64,000 bases of DNA. Origin: Mycolicibacterium neworleansense (GTDB lineage: Bacteria > Actinomycetota > Actinomycetes > Mycobacteriales > Mycobacteriaceae). The notes beneath the pieces are model-generated. The model saw only the letters and a list, made by a program, of their open reading frames with translations. It was not told the DNA's origin and did no database searches. The stretch's first letter is position 1. Each line of letters opens with the position of its first letter. The position numbers were made by a program, and so were the translations under genes. The stretch covers positions 434,001 through 498,000 of the forward strand of contig NZ_CWKH01000003.1 of the NCBI RefSeq assembly GCF_001245615.1, read 5' to 3'. Positions 1-8,200 of the stretch are shown here, piece after piece.

Positions 1-468
1 CGGCTCGGTCCGACGTTCGGCCAGGGCCACCAAGCGTTCGGTGCATTCCCGGTTGCGAGGGTAGACGGCCATCAGCGCCAGCCGCCGCGGGATCCAGTTC
101 AGCGGCCCACCGACCGGCACCTCCGCCATCTCGATGCGTGATCCCGTGGGGGTATCCGCGAGACGCAAGACGATGCGGGCCATCCCGAACGGGCGGGTCT
201 TGGCCAGGAGCACGAGTTCCTCACCCGGCGTACAGGATTCGACCTCGGTCTCGTCATTGACCACGACCGGCCAGATGCCGATCGTGTGGTGGATCAGACT
301 GCCCGGGGCGGGCCAGTTCGGATCCACCGCACGCATCCGCGTATTGCCCACCACCCACTGCGAATACGTCCACCCGTCGGCGACGACATCCCACACCTGC
401 TTGCGGGTCGCTGTCGTATCGCGTTTGACGGTGAGTGAACTGTCCACTGCTGCCGGGGAAGATTCCAT
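1..468 (-). CDS. SRPBCC-family protein (polyketide cyclase/START-like), 3' end outside window
   Basis: An open frame starts at ATG 468 and runs off the left edge without a stop (156 codons visible). The N-terminal part has the usual SRPBCC pattern: a beta strand (SLTVKRDTTATRKQVWDVV), then a W-rich segment (YSQWVVGNTRMRAVDPNWPAPGS is read in this order) and a basic C-terminal region ending in VALAERRTEP. This helix-grip fold binds hydrophobic ligands; the ligand here cannot be told. It begins 20 bp after the stop of the short-chain dehydrogenase on the same strand, so the two are probably co-transcribed. The exact role is unknown. Confidence 0.75.
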   Translation of the reverse strand, partial: MESSPAAVDSSLTVKRDTTATRKQVWDVVADGWTYSQWVVGNTRMRAVDPNWPAPGSLIHHTIGIWPVVVNDETEVESCTPGEELVLLAKTRPFGMARIVLRLADTPTGSRIEMAEVPVGGPLNWIPRRLALMAVYPRNRECTERLVALAERRTEP

Positions 469-488
469 GGTGCACAGGCCTTTCAGGT

Positions 489-1292
489 TCAGTGCCGTCC
501 CGCCGGACTGGAGATGAGCCGGCTCGCCGCGGCTTTGACCGAATCCGGCAACACCCGGTTGGCCAGGCCCATCGCCTTGGAGGACACGGACTCGGCGACC
601 ACCTTGCGACGGCCGCTCATCAGCGCTTCATATCCCTGCTTGGCGACCTCGGCCGGATCGTCCTTGGGCATCTGGCCGACCACGGTGTCCAGCATGCCGC
701 CGCGTCGGAAGAAGTTGGTGTCGGTGGGACCCGGCATGAGCGCCGTGACGGTGATGTCCGTGTCGCGGAACTCGTCATGTAGCGCTTCGGACAGCGACTG
801 GACGAACGATTTCGAGGCGTTGTAGACGGTTTGCAGCGAACCGGGCATCGTGGCGGCGATCGACGAGGTGAACAGCACCTTGCCCGCCCCTCGTGCCGCC
901 ATGTCGCGCAGCACCAGCTTGGCCAGCTGGGTGGTGGAGCGCACGTTGAGGTCGATGATCCCCAGGTCGGTGTCCAGATCCCCCTCGACGAACGGGCCGG
1001 CGCGGCCCGCACCGGCGTTCAGCACGGCCACGTCGAGGTGGCGCGTGCCGTCGGTGGCGCCCTGGATGACGGCGTAGTAGAGCTGATCGACGTCGTCGGG
1101 GTTGCGAAGATCCACCCGGATCGCGCGGGCACTGACCCCGCTCGACCCGAGTTCCTCGGCGCGGGCATCAACGGCTTCCTCGTCCGCGACCAAGACCAGG
1201 TCGTAGCCGTCGGCGGCCAGCAGTTTGGCCAGCTCCCATCCGATGCCGCTCGAGGCACCCGTCACCATCGCCAGCGGTCGTGTTTCACCCAT
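489..1292 (-). CDS. Short-chain dehydrogenase/reductase
   Basis: This is a 267-residue classical SDR. The NAD(P)-binding glycine motif TGASSGIG lies near the N-terminus, an NAG-type motif (LNAGAG) follows about residue 90, and the catalytic YNASK is about residue 155 with an upstream serine in FTSSIA. It should oxidise or reduce a hydroxyl/keto group using NAD(P)(H); the substrate is not evident. I chose ATG 1292 because the longer frame upstream encodes a Pro/Arg-rich stretch unlike any SDR, and MGETRPLAMVTGAS is a normal SDR beginning. It is followed closely by the SRPBCC gene and diverges from the acyl-CoA synthetase gene. Confidence 0.88.
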   Translation of the reverse strand: MGETRPLAMVTGASSGIGWELAKLLAADGYDLVLVADEEAVDARAEELGSSGVSARAIRVDLRNPDDVDQLYYAVIQGATDGTRHLDVAVLNAGAGRAGPFVEGDLDTDLGIIDLNVRSTTQLAKLVLRDMAARGAGKVLFTSSIAATMPGSLQTVYNASKSFVQSLSEALHDEFRDTDITVTALMPGPTDTNFFRRGGMLDTVVGQMPKDDPAEVAKQGYEALMSGRRKVVAESVSSKAMGLANRVLPDSVKAAASRLISSPAGRH

Positions 1293-1419
1293 GGTCGCTG
1301 GGCTACCCGGCAGCGGCCAAGTCAAACGTGGCTGCCGCCCGCAGACAAAAGGCCACCGTTTGTCGATCATTTGCGAAGTAGTGCCGGGTTTGGAAGTGAC
1401 GCAGATTACGGTTTGCGCT

Positions 1420-3288
1420 ATGTCCGGTTACCGCGATCTGTTCACAGCCAGCCTCAGCGACCCAGCCACCTTCTGGGCCGACGCCGCCAAGGCGGTGACC
1501 TGGACGTCCGAGCCGCAGCGCATTCTCGACGACACCAACCCGCCGTTCTACCGGTGGTTCCCCGACGGGGAGCTCAACACCTGCGCCAACGCCCTGGACC
1601 GCCACGTCACCGAGCGCGGTGATCAGACCGCCCTGATCTACGACTCTCCCGTCACCGGCACCAAGGCCACCTACACCTACCGCGAATTGCGCGACGCCAC
1701 TGCCCGGTTCGCCGGGGCCTTGCGGGGCCTCGGCGTCAACAAGGGCGATCTTGTGGTGATCTACATGCCGATGGTCCCCGAGGCCGTCATCGCGATGCTG
1801 GCGTGCGCCCGGCTCGGCGCGGTCCACTCGGTGGTGTTCGGCGGGTTCGCCGCCAATGAGCTGGCCACCCGTATCGACGATGCCCGGCCGGTGGTCGTGG
1901 TCAGCGCGTCCTGCGGCATCGAACCGACGCGCATCGTCGAGTACAAACCCATGCTGGACGCGGCCCTGCAGATCGCCGAGCACAAGCCCACCGCATGCGT
2001 CATCCTGCAGCGCGAACAGTGTCCCTGCGAACTCGTCGACGGGCGCGATCACGACTGGCAGCAGCTGGTGGCCGACGCCGCACCGGCCGATCCGGTGCCG
2101 GTGGCCGCCACCGACCCGCTGTATGTGCTGTACACCTCGGGCACCACCGGTAAACCCAAGGGCATCGTCCGCGACAACGGCGGGCACGCGGTGGCCCTGC
2201 TGTGGAGCATGCGCCACATCTACGACGTGGCACCCGGCGACGTGTTCTGGGCGGCCTCCGACGTCGGCTGGGTGGTCGGCCACTCCTACATCGTGTACGC
2301 GCCGTTGCTGCTGGGCGCGACAACCGTTCTCTACGAAGGCAAACCGATCGGAACGCCTGATGCCGGGGCGTTCTGGCGGGTGGCCGCCGAATACGGCGTC
2401 AAGGCGCTGTTCACCGCCCCGACGGCGATCCGCGCGATCAAGAAAGAAGATCCCGACGCCTCGCGTCTGGCCGATTACGACCTGTCCGGGCTCAAATACC
2501 TGTTCCAGGCCGGCGAACGCCTCGACCCCGACACCTACCACTGGGCCGCCGACAAACTCGGCATCCCCGTCGTCGACCACTGGTGGCAGACCGAAACCGG
2601 GTGGGCCATCGCCGCCGACCCGATGGGCGTCGAAGCCCTGCCGATCAAGGCCGGATCGGCCACGGTGCCGATGCCGGGTTATGACGTGCAGATCCTGCGT
2701 TCGGACGGCACCCGCTGCGAGGCCGGTGAGGAAGGCGCCATCTGCATCAAGCTGCCGCTGCCGCCGGGCACGCTGCCCACGCTGTGGGGCGACGACCATC
2801 GCTACGTCGCGTCGTATCTGTCGGCGTTCACCGGGTACTACCTCACCGGCGACGGCGGCTACATGGACTCCGACGGCTACCTGTTCGTGATGGGCCGCAC
2901 CGACGACGTGATCAACGTTGCCGGGCACCGGTTGTCGACAGGGTCGATCGAGGCCGTGCTGGCCGACCATCCCGCGGTGGCCGAGTGTGCGGTGATCGGT
3001 GTCGCCGACGAACTCAAGGGCCAGGTGCCGCGCGGGTTCGTGGTGCTCAAGTCCGGGGCTTCCGGGGACAACATCACCTCGGAGCTTGTTGATCGGGTGC
3101 GCGAAAGCATCGGCGCGGTCGCGGTTTTCAAGAAGGTCGACGTGGTCGCCGCCCTGCCGAAGACACGCTCGGGCAAGATCCTGCGCAAGACCATGCGGGG
3201 TATCGCCGACGGGCTGGACGAGCCGGTGCCTTCCACCATCGAAGATCCCGCGGTGCTCGACGCCCTCAAGGATGTCCTGCGCCCCTAG
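1420..3288 (+). CDS. prpE: Propionyl-CoA synthetase-like short-chain acyl-CoA synthetase (PrpE/ACSS3 type)
   Basis: This is a 622-residue AMP-forming ligase that would activate propionate (or acetate/butyrate) with ATP and CoA in the cytoplasm. It has the P-loop-like YTSGTTGKPKG, the adenylate-binding WWQTETG, the YLTGDGGYMD hinge region, and the catalytic lysine in TRSGKILRKTMR near the C-terminus. HRLSTGSIE and KGIVRDNGGH are closer to PrpE/ACSS3 than to acetyl-CoA synthetase. The start at ATG 1420 (MSGYRDLF) matches the family N-terminus; the longer upstream frame overlaps the divergent SDR gene. Gene spacing to the SDR is about 130 bp, enough for two promoters. Propionate preference is inferred from these motifs only. 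Confidence 0.87.
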   Translation: MSGYRDLFTASLSDPATFWADAAKAVTWTSEPQRILDDTNPPFYRWFPDGELNTCANALDRHVTERGDQTALIYDSPVTGTKATYTYRELRDATARFAGALRGLGVNKGDLVVIYMPMVPEAVIAMLACARLGAVHSVVFGGFAANELATRIDDARPVVVVSASCGIEPTRIVEYKPMLDAALQIAEHKPTACVILQREQCPCELVDGRDHDWQQLVADAAPADPVPVAATDPLYVLYTSGTTGKPKGIVRDNGGHAVALLWSMRHIYDVAPGDVFWAASDVGWVVGHSYIVYAPLLLGATTVLYEGKPIGTPDAGAFWRVAAEYGVKALFTAPTAIRAIKKEDPDASRLADYDLSGLKYLFQAGERLDPDTYHWAADKLGIPVVDHWWQTETGWAIAADPMGVEALPIKAGSATVPMPGYDVQILRSDGTRCEAGEEGAICIKLPLPPGTLPTLWGDDHRYVASYLSAFTGYYLTGDGGYMDSDGYLFVMGRTDDVINVAGHRLSTGSIEAVLADHPAVAECAVIGVADELKGQVPRGFVVLKSGASGDNITSELVDRVRESIGAVAVFKKVDVVAALPKTRSGKILRKTMRGIADGLDEPVPSTIEDPAVLDALKDVLRP

Positions 3289-3310
3289 GCTCTTCCGTCG
3301 AGCCCTAGGG
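3283..3310. terminator. Stem-loop between convergent prpE and ctpJ
   Basis: The arms CCCTAGG-CTC and GAG-CCCTAGGG flank a 7-nt loop, with one bulged base. The hairpin includes both stop codons of the convergent genes. There is no strong T-run, so it would be a weak bidirectional terminator. This is based on base pairing read by eye. Confidence 0.45.
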
Positions 3311-5239
3311 CAGGCGGGGCCACGCGCGGTTGCTCAGCAGCCGCAGCCCGTTGAGGGCGACCAGGATGGTCGAGCCCTCATGGCCGGCCACGCCCAGCGG
3401 TAACGGCAAGTGCCCGAACAGGTCCCACGCCACCAGGACGGTGATGACGGTGGCCGCGATCACCAGGTTGGCGATCACCAGCCGCCGGGCCCGCCGGGAG
3501 AGCGCGACCACCGCGGCGATGGCCGACAGGTCGTCGCCGACGGTGACGACGTCGGCGGTGTCGACGGTCAGGTCGGCACCGCTGCGCCCCATCGCCATCG
3601 AGGAATGCGCGGACGCCATGGCCGGCGCGTCGTTGACCCCGTCGCCCACCATGAGCACGCGCCGCCCGGCTGATTCAAACTCCCGGACCGCGGCAGCCTT
3701 GTCTTCGGGTAGCAATCCGGCCCGCACATCGTCGATGCCCAGTTGCCCGGCCAGCCGGACAGCCGCGGCGTGGTTGTCACCGGTGAGCAGCACGGGCGAG
3801 CACCCGGTGACCGCACGCAGTGCCTGCACCGCCGCCACCGCCCCCGGACGGGCCTGATCGTACAGTCCCAGTATCCCGATCGCCCGGCCGTCGACGGTCA
3901 CCACGACGGCGGTCGCCCCGGTGTCCTCGATCTCGGCCACGGTCGGGACCTGCGGACCCGCATAGGCCGCCGGGCTGAGTACCTCGACCGGGCGTCCGTC
4001 GACGATCGCGCGGACCCCGCGGCCCGCTTGCGCGGCGAAACCGGTCGCTTCCGGCACCGCGACGGCGCGGGTTGTCGCCTCGGCGACGACGGCCCGCCCG
4101 ATCGGATGTTCGCTGAATTGCTCTGCGGCAGCGGCAGTTGCGAGTAGACGGTCCACGTCGGTGCCGTCCAGGGGAACCACGTGCGCTACCTGGGGCGCGC
4201 CGGTGGTCAGGGTTCCGGTCTTGTCGAGCACGACGACGTGCGTATCGGCCAGCCGCTCCATCGCGACCGCGGATTTCACCAGCACACCGCGGCGGCTGGC
4301 ATTGGCTATCGCGCACAGCAGGGGCGGCATGGTGGCGAGAACGACCGCGCACGGCGAGGCCACGATCATGAAAGTCATGGCGCGCAACAGAGTTGAGCGC
4401 AGATCGGCGCCCAGTGCCAACGGTATCGCGAACAGTGCCAGGGTGGCCGCCACGACGATCACCGAATAGCGCTGCTCGACCTTCTCGATGAACAGCTGGG
4501 TCGAAGCCTTGGTCGCCGAGGCCTCGGCGACGGCCGCCACGATGCGGGCCATCACCGTGCTGGAGGGGTCTTGGGTGACGGTGACCTGCAGCGCTCCGGA
4601 GGTGTTGAGCGTTCCGGCGAAGACGTCGTCACCGATCTGTTTGGTGACCGGCAGCGGTTCACCGGTGATCGAGGACTGGTCGACGTCCGAGGATCCACCG
4701 AACACGGTGCCGTCAGCCGAAATCCGCTCTCCGGGCCGGATGAGGATCTGGTCGCCGGGCCGCAATGCCTCTGCGGCGACGACGCGCTGGGCGCCGTCGC
4801 TGTCCAGCAGAGTCGCGTCCGCGGGGGCGAGGTCGAGCAGACCCCGCACCGAACGTTCGGTGCGTGCGGTGGCCACGTCCTCCAACGCGCCCGACGTCGC
4901 GAAGATGACGATCAACAGCGCGCCGTCGAACACCTGCCCGATGGCTGCCGCACCGATCGCCGCCAGGATCATCAGCAGATCGACGTCCAGCGTGCGCTCG
5001 CGCAGCGCCTGCACTCCCGCCCACGCGGGTTCCCACCCGCCGGTGGCGTAGCAGGCCAGATACAGCGCCCACCACACCGGTTCCGGTGCCCCCAAGAGTT
5101 GCGCGGCCAGCCCGGCCAGGAACAGGACCATCGCTGCGGCGGCCCACCGCACCGAGGCCACCGACCACAGCCAGCCCAACGACCGACGCGGTGGCGGCAC
5201 GGGACGGCTGCGTGCCGGCGTTGGCGCCAGTGCGGTCAT
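3305..5239 (-). CDS. ctpJ: P1B-4 type metal-transporting ATPase (CtpJ/CtpD-like, Co2+/Ni2+/Fe2+ efflux)
   Basis: This is a 644-residue P-type ATPase. Key motifs in order are TGEPLPV (actuator), SPC in a membrane helix about residue 294, the phosphorylated aspartate in DKTGT about residue 336, the hinge GDGVNDAP, and HEGST in the last membrane helices. SPC plus HEG(S/G)T is the signature of the P1B-4 subgroup, which exports cobalt, nickel or ferrous iron. There is no N-terminal CxxC metal domain. ATG 5239 was chosen over the longer frame because the upstream residues (MCVVASDGRRF) are atypical. It is divergent from the NmtR-like sensor, which in M. tuberculosis controls ctpJ; the same arrangement here supports the CtpJ name over CtpD. 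Confidence 0.85.
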   Translation of the reverse strand: MTALAPTPARSRPVPPPRRSLGWLWSVASVRWAAAAMVLFLAGLAAQLLGAPEPVWWALYLACYATGGWEPAWAGVQALRERTLDVDLLMILAAIGAAAIGQVFDGALLIVIFATSGALEDVATARTERSVRGLLDLAPADATLLDSDGAQRVVAAEALRPGDQILIRPGERISADGTVFGGSSDVDQSSITGEPLPVTKQIGDDVFAGTLNTSGALQVTVTQDPSSTVMARIVAAVAEASATKASTQLFIEKVEQRYSVIVVAATLALFAIPLALGADLRSTLLRAMTFMIVASPCAVVLATMPPLLCAIANASRRGVLVKSAVAMERLADTHVVVLDKTGTLTTGAPQVAHVVPLDGTDVDRLLATAAAAEQFSEHPIGRAVVAEATTRAVAVPEATGFAAQAGRGVRAIVDGRPVEVLSPAAYAGPQVPTVAEIEDTGATAVVVTVDGRAIGILGLYDQARPGAVAAVQALRAVTGCSPVLLTGDNHAAAVRLAGQLGIDDVRAGLLPEDKAAAVREFESAGRRVLMVGDGVNDAPAMASAHSSMAMGRSGADLTVDTADVVTVGDDLSAIAAVVALSRRARRLVIANLVIAATVITVLVAWDLFGHLPLPLGVAGHEGSTILVALNGLRLLSNRAWPRLP

Positions 5240-5276
5240 GAAACGTCTCCCGTCAGATGCAACAACGCACACCTTT

Positions 5277-5300
5277 ATACATGTAGAGATTGAAATGTAT
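5277..5300. promoter_or_regulatory. Candidate NmtR operator between ctpJ and nmtR
   Basis: An inverted repeat ATACAT - 12 nt - ATGTAT lies in the 97-bp divergent intergenic region, an AT-rich island in a GC-rich neighbourhood. ArsR-family repressors commonly bind such imperfect dyads over the promoter of the exporter gene. Binding by NmtR is inferred. Confidence 0.5.
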
Positions 5301-5336
5301 CACCAATGTCTTGATCCACATGCTTGAATGAATGCC

Positions 5337-5690
5337 ATGGGACACGGAGTTGAGGGACGGCCGACGCCGCCCGCGTCCCTCGATGCCGCATCGGCGGCCA
5401 AAGTCGCCGAGACGCTACAGGCCCTGGCCTCCCCCAACCGCTTGCTGATTCTGACCCGGCTGCGGGAGTCACCCTGCTCGGTCACCGAGTTGTCCGCCGC
5501 CGTAGGCATGGAGCAGCCCGCCGTGTCCAATCAACTCCGGTTATTGCGGGCGCTCGGCCTCGTGACCGGTGACAGGTCCGGCCGCAACATCGTTTACCGG
5601 CTGTACGACAGCCACGTCGCACAACTGCTCGACGAAGCCATCTACCACATCGAGCATCTCCGACTCGGGGCCCGCGACACCATCGCGTAA
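5337..5690 (+). CDS. nmtR: NmtR-like Ni(II)/Co(II)-sensing ArsR-family repressor
   Basis: This is a 117-residue winged-helix repressor. The start at ATG 5337 gives the N-terminus MGHGVEGR, the same as M. tuberculosis NmtR as I remember it, where Gly2 and His3 help bind nickel. The alpha5 ligands are also in place: Asp91, His93, His104 and His107. The NmtR positions His109 and His116 are not conserved (Arg109, and the protein ends at residue 117 with no His). The recognition helix region is MEQPAVSNQLRLLRALG. It should release the ctpJ promoter when nickel or cobalt binds. An in-frame ATG at 5328 exists but would displace the N-terminal metal ligands. Confidence 0.88.
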   Translation: MGHGVEGRPTPPASLDAASAAKVAETLQALASPNRLLILTRLRESPCSVTELSAAVGMEQPAVSNQLRLLRALGLVTGDRSGRNIVYRLYDSHVAQLLDEAIYHIEHLRLGARDTIA

Positions 5691-5910
5691 GTCCGGAAAC
5701 CGCTGCGGACAAAGAGTTTCATCCACTGTTCACCGCAGCACGCCGACCTGAAACACGCCGTGTGGCAAAACAGCGCGCCATTGCCGGAATCCTTTATTTT
5801 CACCGTGGGCCGAACTATTGTGAAGTAGTTATATGTTGATGTCCGCCCATACTCGGGAGTTTGCTGCCGGCCCTACCGGTGGCACCCGACAAGTGAGGAG
5901 TTGAACAACG

Positions 5911-6009
5911 ATGCGCATGGCAACCAAGGGATCGTGCACCTGTCGCTGCAATGCCTGCGACGGTGGCCACCACTGCGGAAACCCCCCGAACTGCAACGCG
6001 CGGCGCTGA
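5911..6009 (+). CDS. Tiny Cys/His-rich peptide, metallothionein-like (32 aa)
   Basis: A 33-codon frame starts at ATG 5911 behind a good ribosome binding site (GTGAGGAG, 9 nt upstream). The peptide has six cysteines at positions 9, 11, 13, 16, 22 and 28, plus His20-His21, in the core CTCRCNACDGGHHC, and ends NPPNCNARR. Cys-x-Cys-x-Cys spacing is typical of metal-binding peptides, and the gene sits between a nickel/cobalt exporter-sensor pair and a ZIP transporter. It is not similar to M. tuberculosis MymT apart from Cys content. About 80 bp upstream is a small dyad, AACTA-8 nt-TAGTT (5813-5830), that could be part of its promoter control. Function as a metal buffer is inferred. Confidence 0.65.
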   Translation: MRMATKGSCTCRCNACDGGHHCGNPPNCNARR

Positions 6010-6206
6010 CGCCGTCGGTGACCTGTCGTCCGGGTGACCGGCGGCAGGTCACCACCTCGTACCGGATCAGCCGCCCGGTCATCGGGCTATAGCCTCATCG
6101 ATCGCACCGATCGGTCGTGCGATCTCGCGCTGTCGCGCTTCGTCATTCTTCTCACCACCGCCTCCAGTTCCCCGGTTCCGGGCCGGCGCTGCCTTATGCT
6201 GCGGCT

Positions 6207-6883
6207 GTGCTCACCGCGCTGACCTGGGGTCTGGTCGCTGCTTCCTCCCTGCTCGTCGGCGCCATCGCCGGCGTGGTGCGCGACTGGAACAAGCGCCTCG
6301 TCGGTCTGGTCCTCGGCTTCGGCGCCGGGGCACTCATCTCCAGCATCTCCTTCGAACTCGCCGAGGAGGGCTTCCGGGCCAGCGGCGCCTGGGCCGTGGC
6401 ACTGGGCCTGGCCATCGGGGCGGTGGTGTTCTATCTCGCCGACAAGGCGGTAGATCGCATGGGCCGCAAGGGAACCCAGACCGCTGGACTGCCCTTGCTG
6501 CTCGGTGCGCTACTCGACGGCATTCCCGAACAGGCCGCGCTCGGCATCGGCATCGCCACCGGTGCCGGCGTCAGCCTGGCCCTGGTGGTGTCCATCTTCG
6601 TGTCCAACCTGCCCGAGGCCATCGGCTCGGCCAGCGACACATCGTGGGCGGCTGGGCCGCGATCGCCGCCCTGTGCGCGGTGGCCACCGTCGGCGGCTAT
6701 CAGCTGCAGAACGTCGCCGGCGCCCAATTGCAGGGCGGGATCAACGGTTTCGCCGCCGGAGCCTTGCTCGTCATGCTGGTGGGCTCGATGATCCCCGAGG
6801 CCACCGAGAAGGCAGGCGAGAACGCCGGACTGGCGGCCGTGCTGGGATTCGCGGTCGCCGCGGGACTGTCGCTGGCCGGGTGA
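6207..6883 (+). pseudogene. ZIP-family metal transporter, frameshifted
   Basis: The first part, from GTG 6207, encodes a membrane protein with ZIP features: LGFGAGALISSISFELAEE, LLGALLDGIPEQAALGI and SIFVSNLPEAIGSASD. It then leaves frame near 6630-6643 and reaches a stop at 6791 after an Arg/Pro-rich nonsense tail. The missing C-terminal half continues in the next frame from about 6641 (IVGGWAAIAALCAV to the stop at 6883, including GSMIPEATEKAGENAG). Residues usually lying between the SASD and GGW segments seem to be absent, so a small deletion is more likely than a one-base slip. The intact protein would move divalent metals across the membrane. A sequencing error cannot be excluded. Confidence 0.75.
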
Positions 6884-6908
6884 ACCCGCCGCGGGTTAGG
6901 TTCGGCAG

Positions 6909-7694
6909 GTGACTGCGCAGTGGCACCTGGGGCCTCTCAGCGTCGGGGTGCACAACCTGTTCGTCGCGCTCGGGGTGTCCGCCGCACTGCTGGTGTTCGT
7001 GGCCGAGGCGCGCCGGCGCGGCGCGGTCAACGAGCAGTCCGTGGTGGCCGCGGCCGGGGCGCTGATCGGCGGCGCGATCGGGATGAGGCTGACCGGGTGG
7101 GTGCGCCACCTGGATTTCAGTGCGAATCCGAGCCTGGCGCAGGCCTGGCAGTTCGGCTCGCGCAGCATTCTCGGCGGACTGCTCGGCGCCTACCTCGGGG
7201 TGCTCATCGCCAAGCGTCTCGGGGGTTATCGCGGCAAGACCGGCGACCTGTTCGCCCCCGCGGTCGCGCTCGGCATGGCGATCGGCCGCATCGGCTGCCA
7301 CCTCACCGAAGCCCCCGGTCGGCCGACCACCCTGCCGTGGGGCATCCACGCACCGGCCGATGTCCCCGAATGCCCCGGGTGCCTCACCGGTGCCGCCATG
7401 CACCCGTCATTTCTCTACGAGATCGCCTTCCAGCTCGCCGCATTCGCGGTGTTGCTGTGGCTGCGCCCCCGCATCGGCAGGCCCGGTGAACTGTTCGTGC
7501 TCTACATCGCCGGTTACGCGGTGTTCCGCTTCCTCGTCGAGTTCGTCCGCGAGAACGAGACCGTGTGGCTGGATCTGACCCGCCCGCAATGGTTCTTGCT
7601 GCCATCGTTGCTGATCCTGGGATTTCGGCTGTGGTACGGCTACCGCCGCGGGTACTATCGCAACCCAGCCCACACGCAGGAGGTGCCCGCATGA
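6909..7694 (+). CDS. Second Lgt-family (prolipoprotein diacylglyceryl transferase-like) membrane protein
   Basis: This is a 261-residue polytopic membrane protein starting at GTG 6909. It has the Lgt landmarks: GRIGCHLTEAPGRPTTLPWG (the Lgt signature region, with Cys-His where many Lgts have Asn/Cys-Phe), AMHPSFLYE and a C-terminal VEFVREN. The family transfers diacylglycerol from phosphatidylglycerol to the lipobox cysteine of lipoproteins. Rapidly growing mycobacteria carry a main lgt elsewhere, so this is probably a paralogue. It overlaps the next gene by 4 bp (ATGA), and that gene overlaps a radical SAM gene by 4 bp. The context suggests a lipid substrate but not necessarily lipoproteins. 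Confidence 0.85.
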   Translation: MTAQWHLGPLSVGVHNLFVALGVSAALLVFVAEARRRGAVNEQSVVAAAGALIGGAIGMRLTGWVRHLDFSANPSLAQAWQFGSRSILGGLLGAYLGVLIAKRLGGYRGKTGDLFAPAVALGMAIGRIGCHLTEAPGRPTTLPWGIHAPADVPECPGCLTGAAMHPSFLYEIAFQLAAFAVLLWLRPRIGRPGELFVLYIAGYAVFRFLVEFVRENETVWLDLTRPQWFLLPSLLILGFRLWYGYRRGYYRNPAHTQEVPA

Positions 7695-8200
7695 CGACAC
7701 CGCCCGGCCCACCTGACGACACTCCCCCGCACGGCTTCGACCCGCCGACCTTCGGTCCCCAAAGCTTTGAACCGCAAGGCATCCCACCGGCCTATCACGG
7801 TGACCCGGCCCCACCGCCGCCTCCGCCTCCGGGCCCACCGGTGTACCAGTACCCGCCGGGTTATCCATACGGCCCGCCGCCGCAGCCGCAACGGCGCATC
7901 TCGGTTGCGATGGTGATCCTCGGGCCATTCATCTACGCCCCGCTCAACCTGCTGATCGGGTTCATCGCCTTCATGGGCGCCGGGGCGGCCGACAGCGCCG
8001 GCGGCAGCGCCAATGTGGTCCTGGGTGGCGCCGCACTGCTGCTGGCCGCCATCGCCTTCGGCGGCGGCACCCTGATGTTGTTGTCGAAGAACCCGACGGC
8101 CAAAGGCCTTGGCATCGGGCTGATGGTCGGCTGGGCCCTGGTTTCGCTGTTCACCGCCGGATTCTGCACCGGCCTCAACCCCGAGTTGTACGCCTTGTGA
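7691..8200 (+). CDS. Pro-rich N-terminus, two-to-three-helix membrane protein of unknown function
   Basis: This is a 169-residue protein. The first about 65 residues are Pro/Gly/Tyr-rich (PPPPPPPGPPVYQYPPGYPYGPPPQ), a style common in actinobacterial membrane proteins. Three hydrophobic stretches follow: AMVILGPFIYAPLNLLIGFIAF, a helix at VVLGGAALLLAAIAFGG, and a third at LGIGLMVGWALVSLFTAGF. No catalytic motif was seen. The ATG at 7691 overlaps the lgt-like stop (ATGA), and its own stop overlaps the GTG of the radical SAM gene, so the three proteins should be made together. Function is unknown. Confidence 0.8.
   Translation: MTTPPGPPDDTPPHGFDPPTFGPQSFEPQGIPPAYHGDPAPPPPPPPGPPVYQYPPGYPYGPPPQPQRRISVAMVILGPFIYAPLNLLIGFIAFMGAGAADSAGGSANVVLGGAALLLAAIAFGGGTLMLLSKNPTAKGLGIGLMVGWALVSLFTAGFCTGLNPELYAL

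Noticed and set aside
1303..2970. Long minus-strand open frame opposite prpE (555 codons)
   Set aside because: It is an antisense shadow of the acyl-CoA synthetase gene. High GC creates such frames, and the translation is His/Gly/Arg/Asp-rich with no domain.
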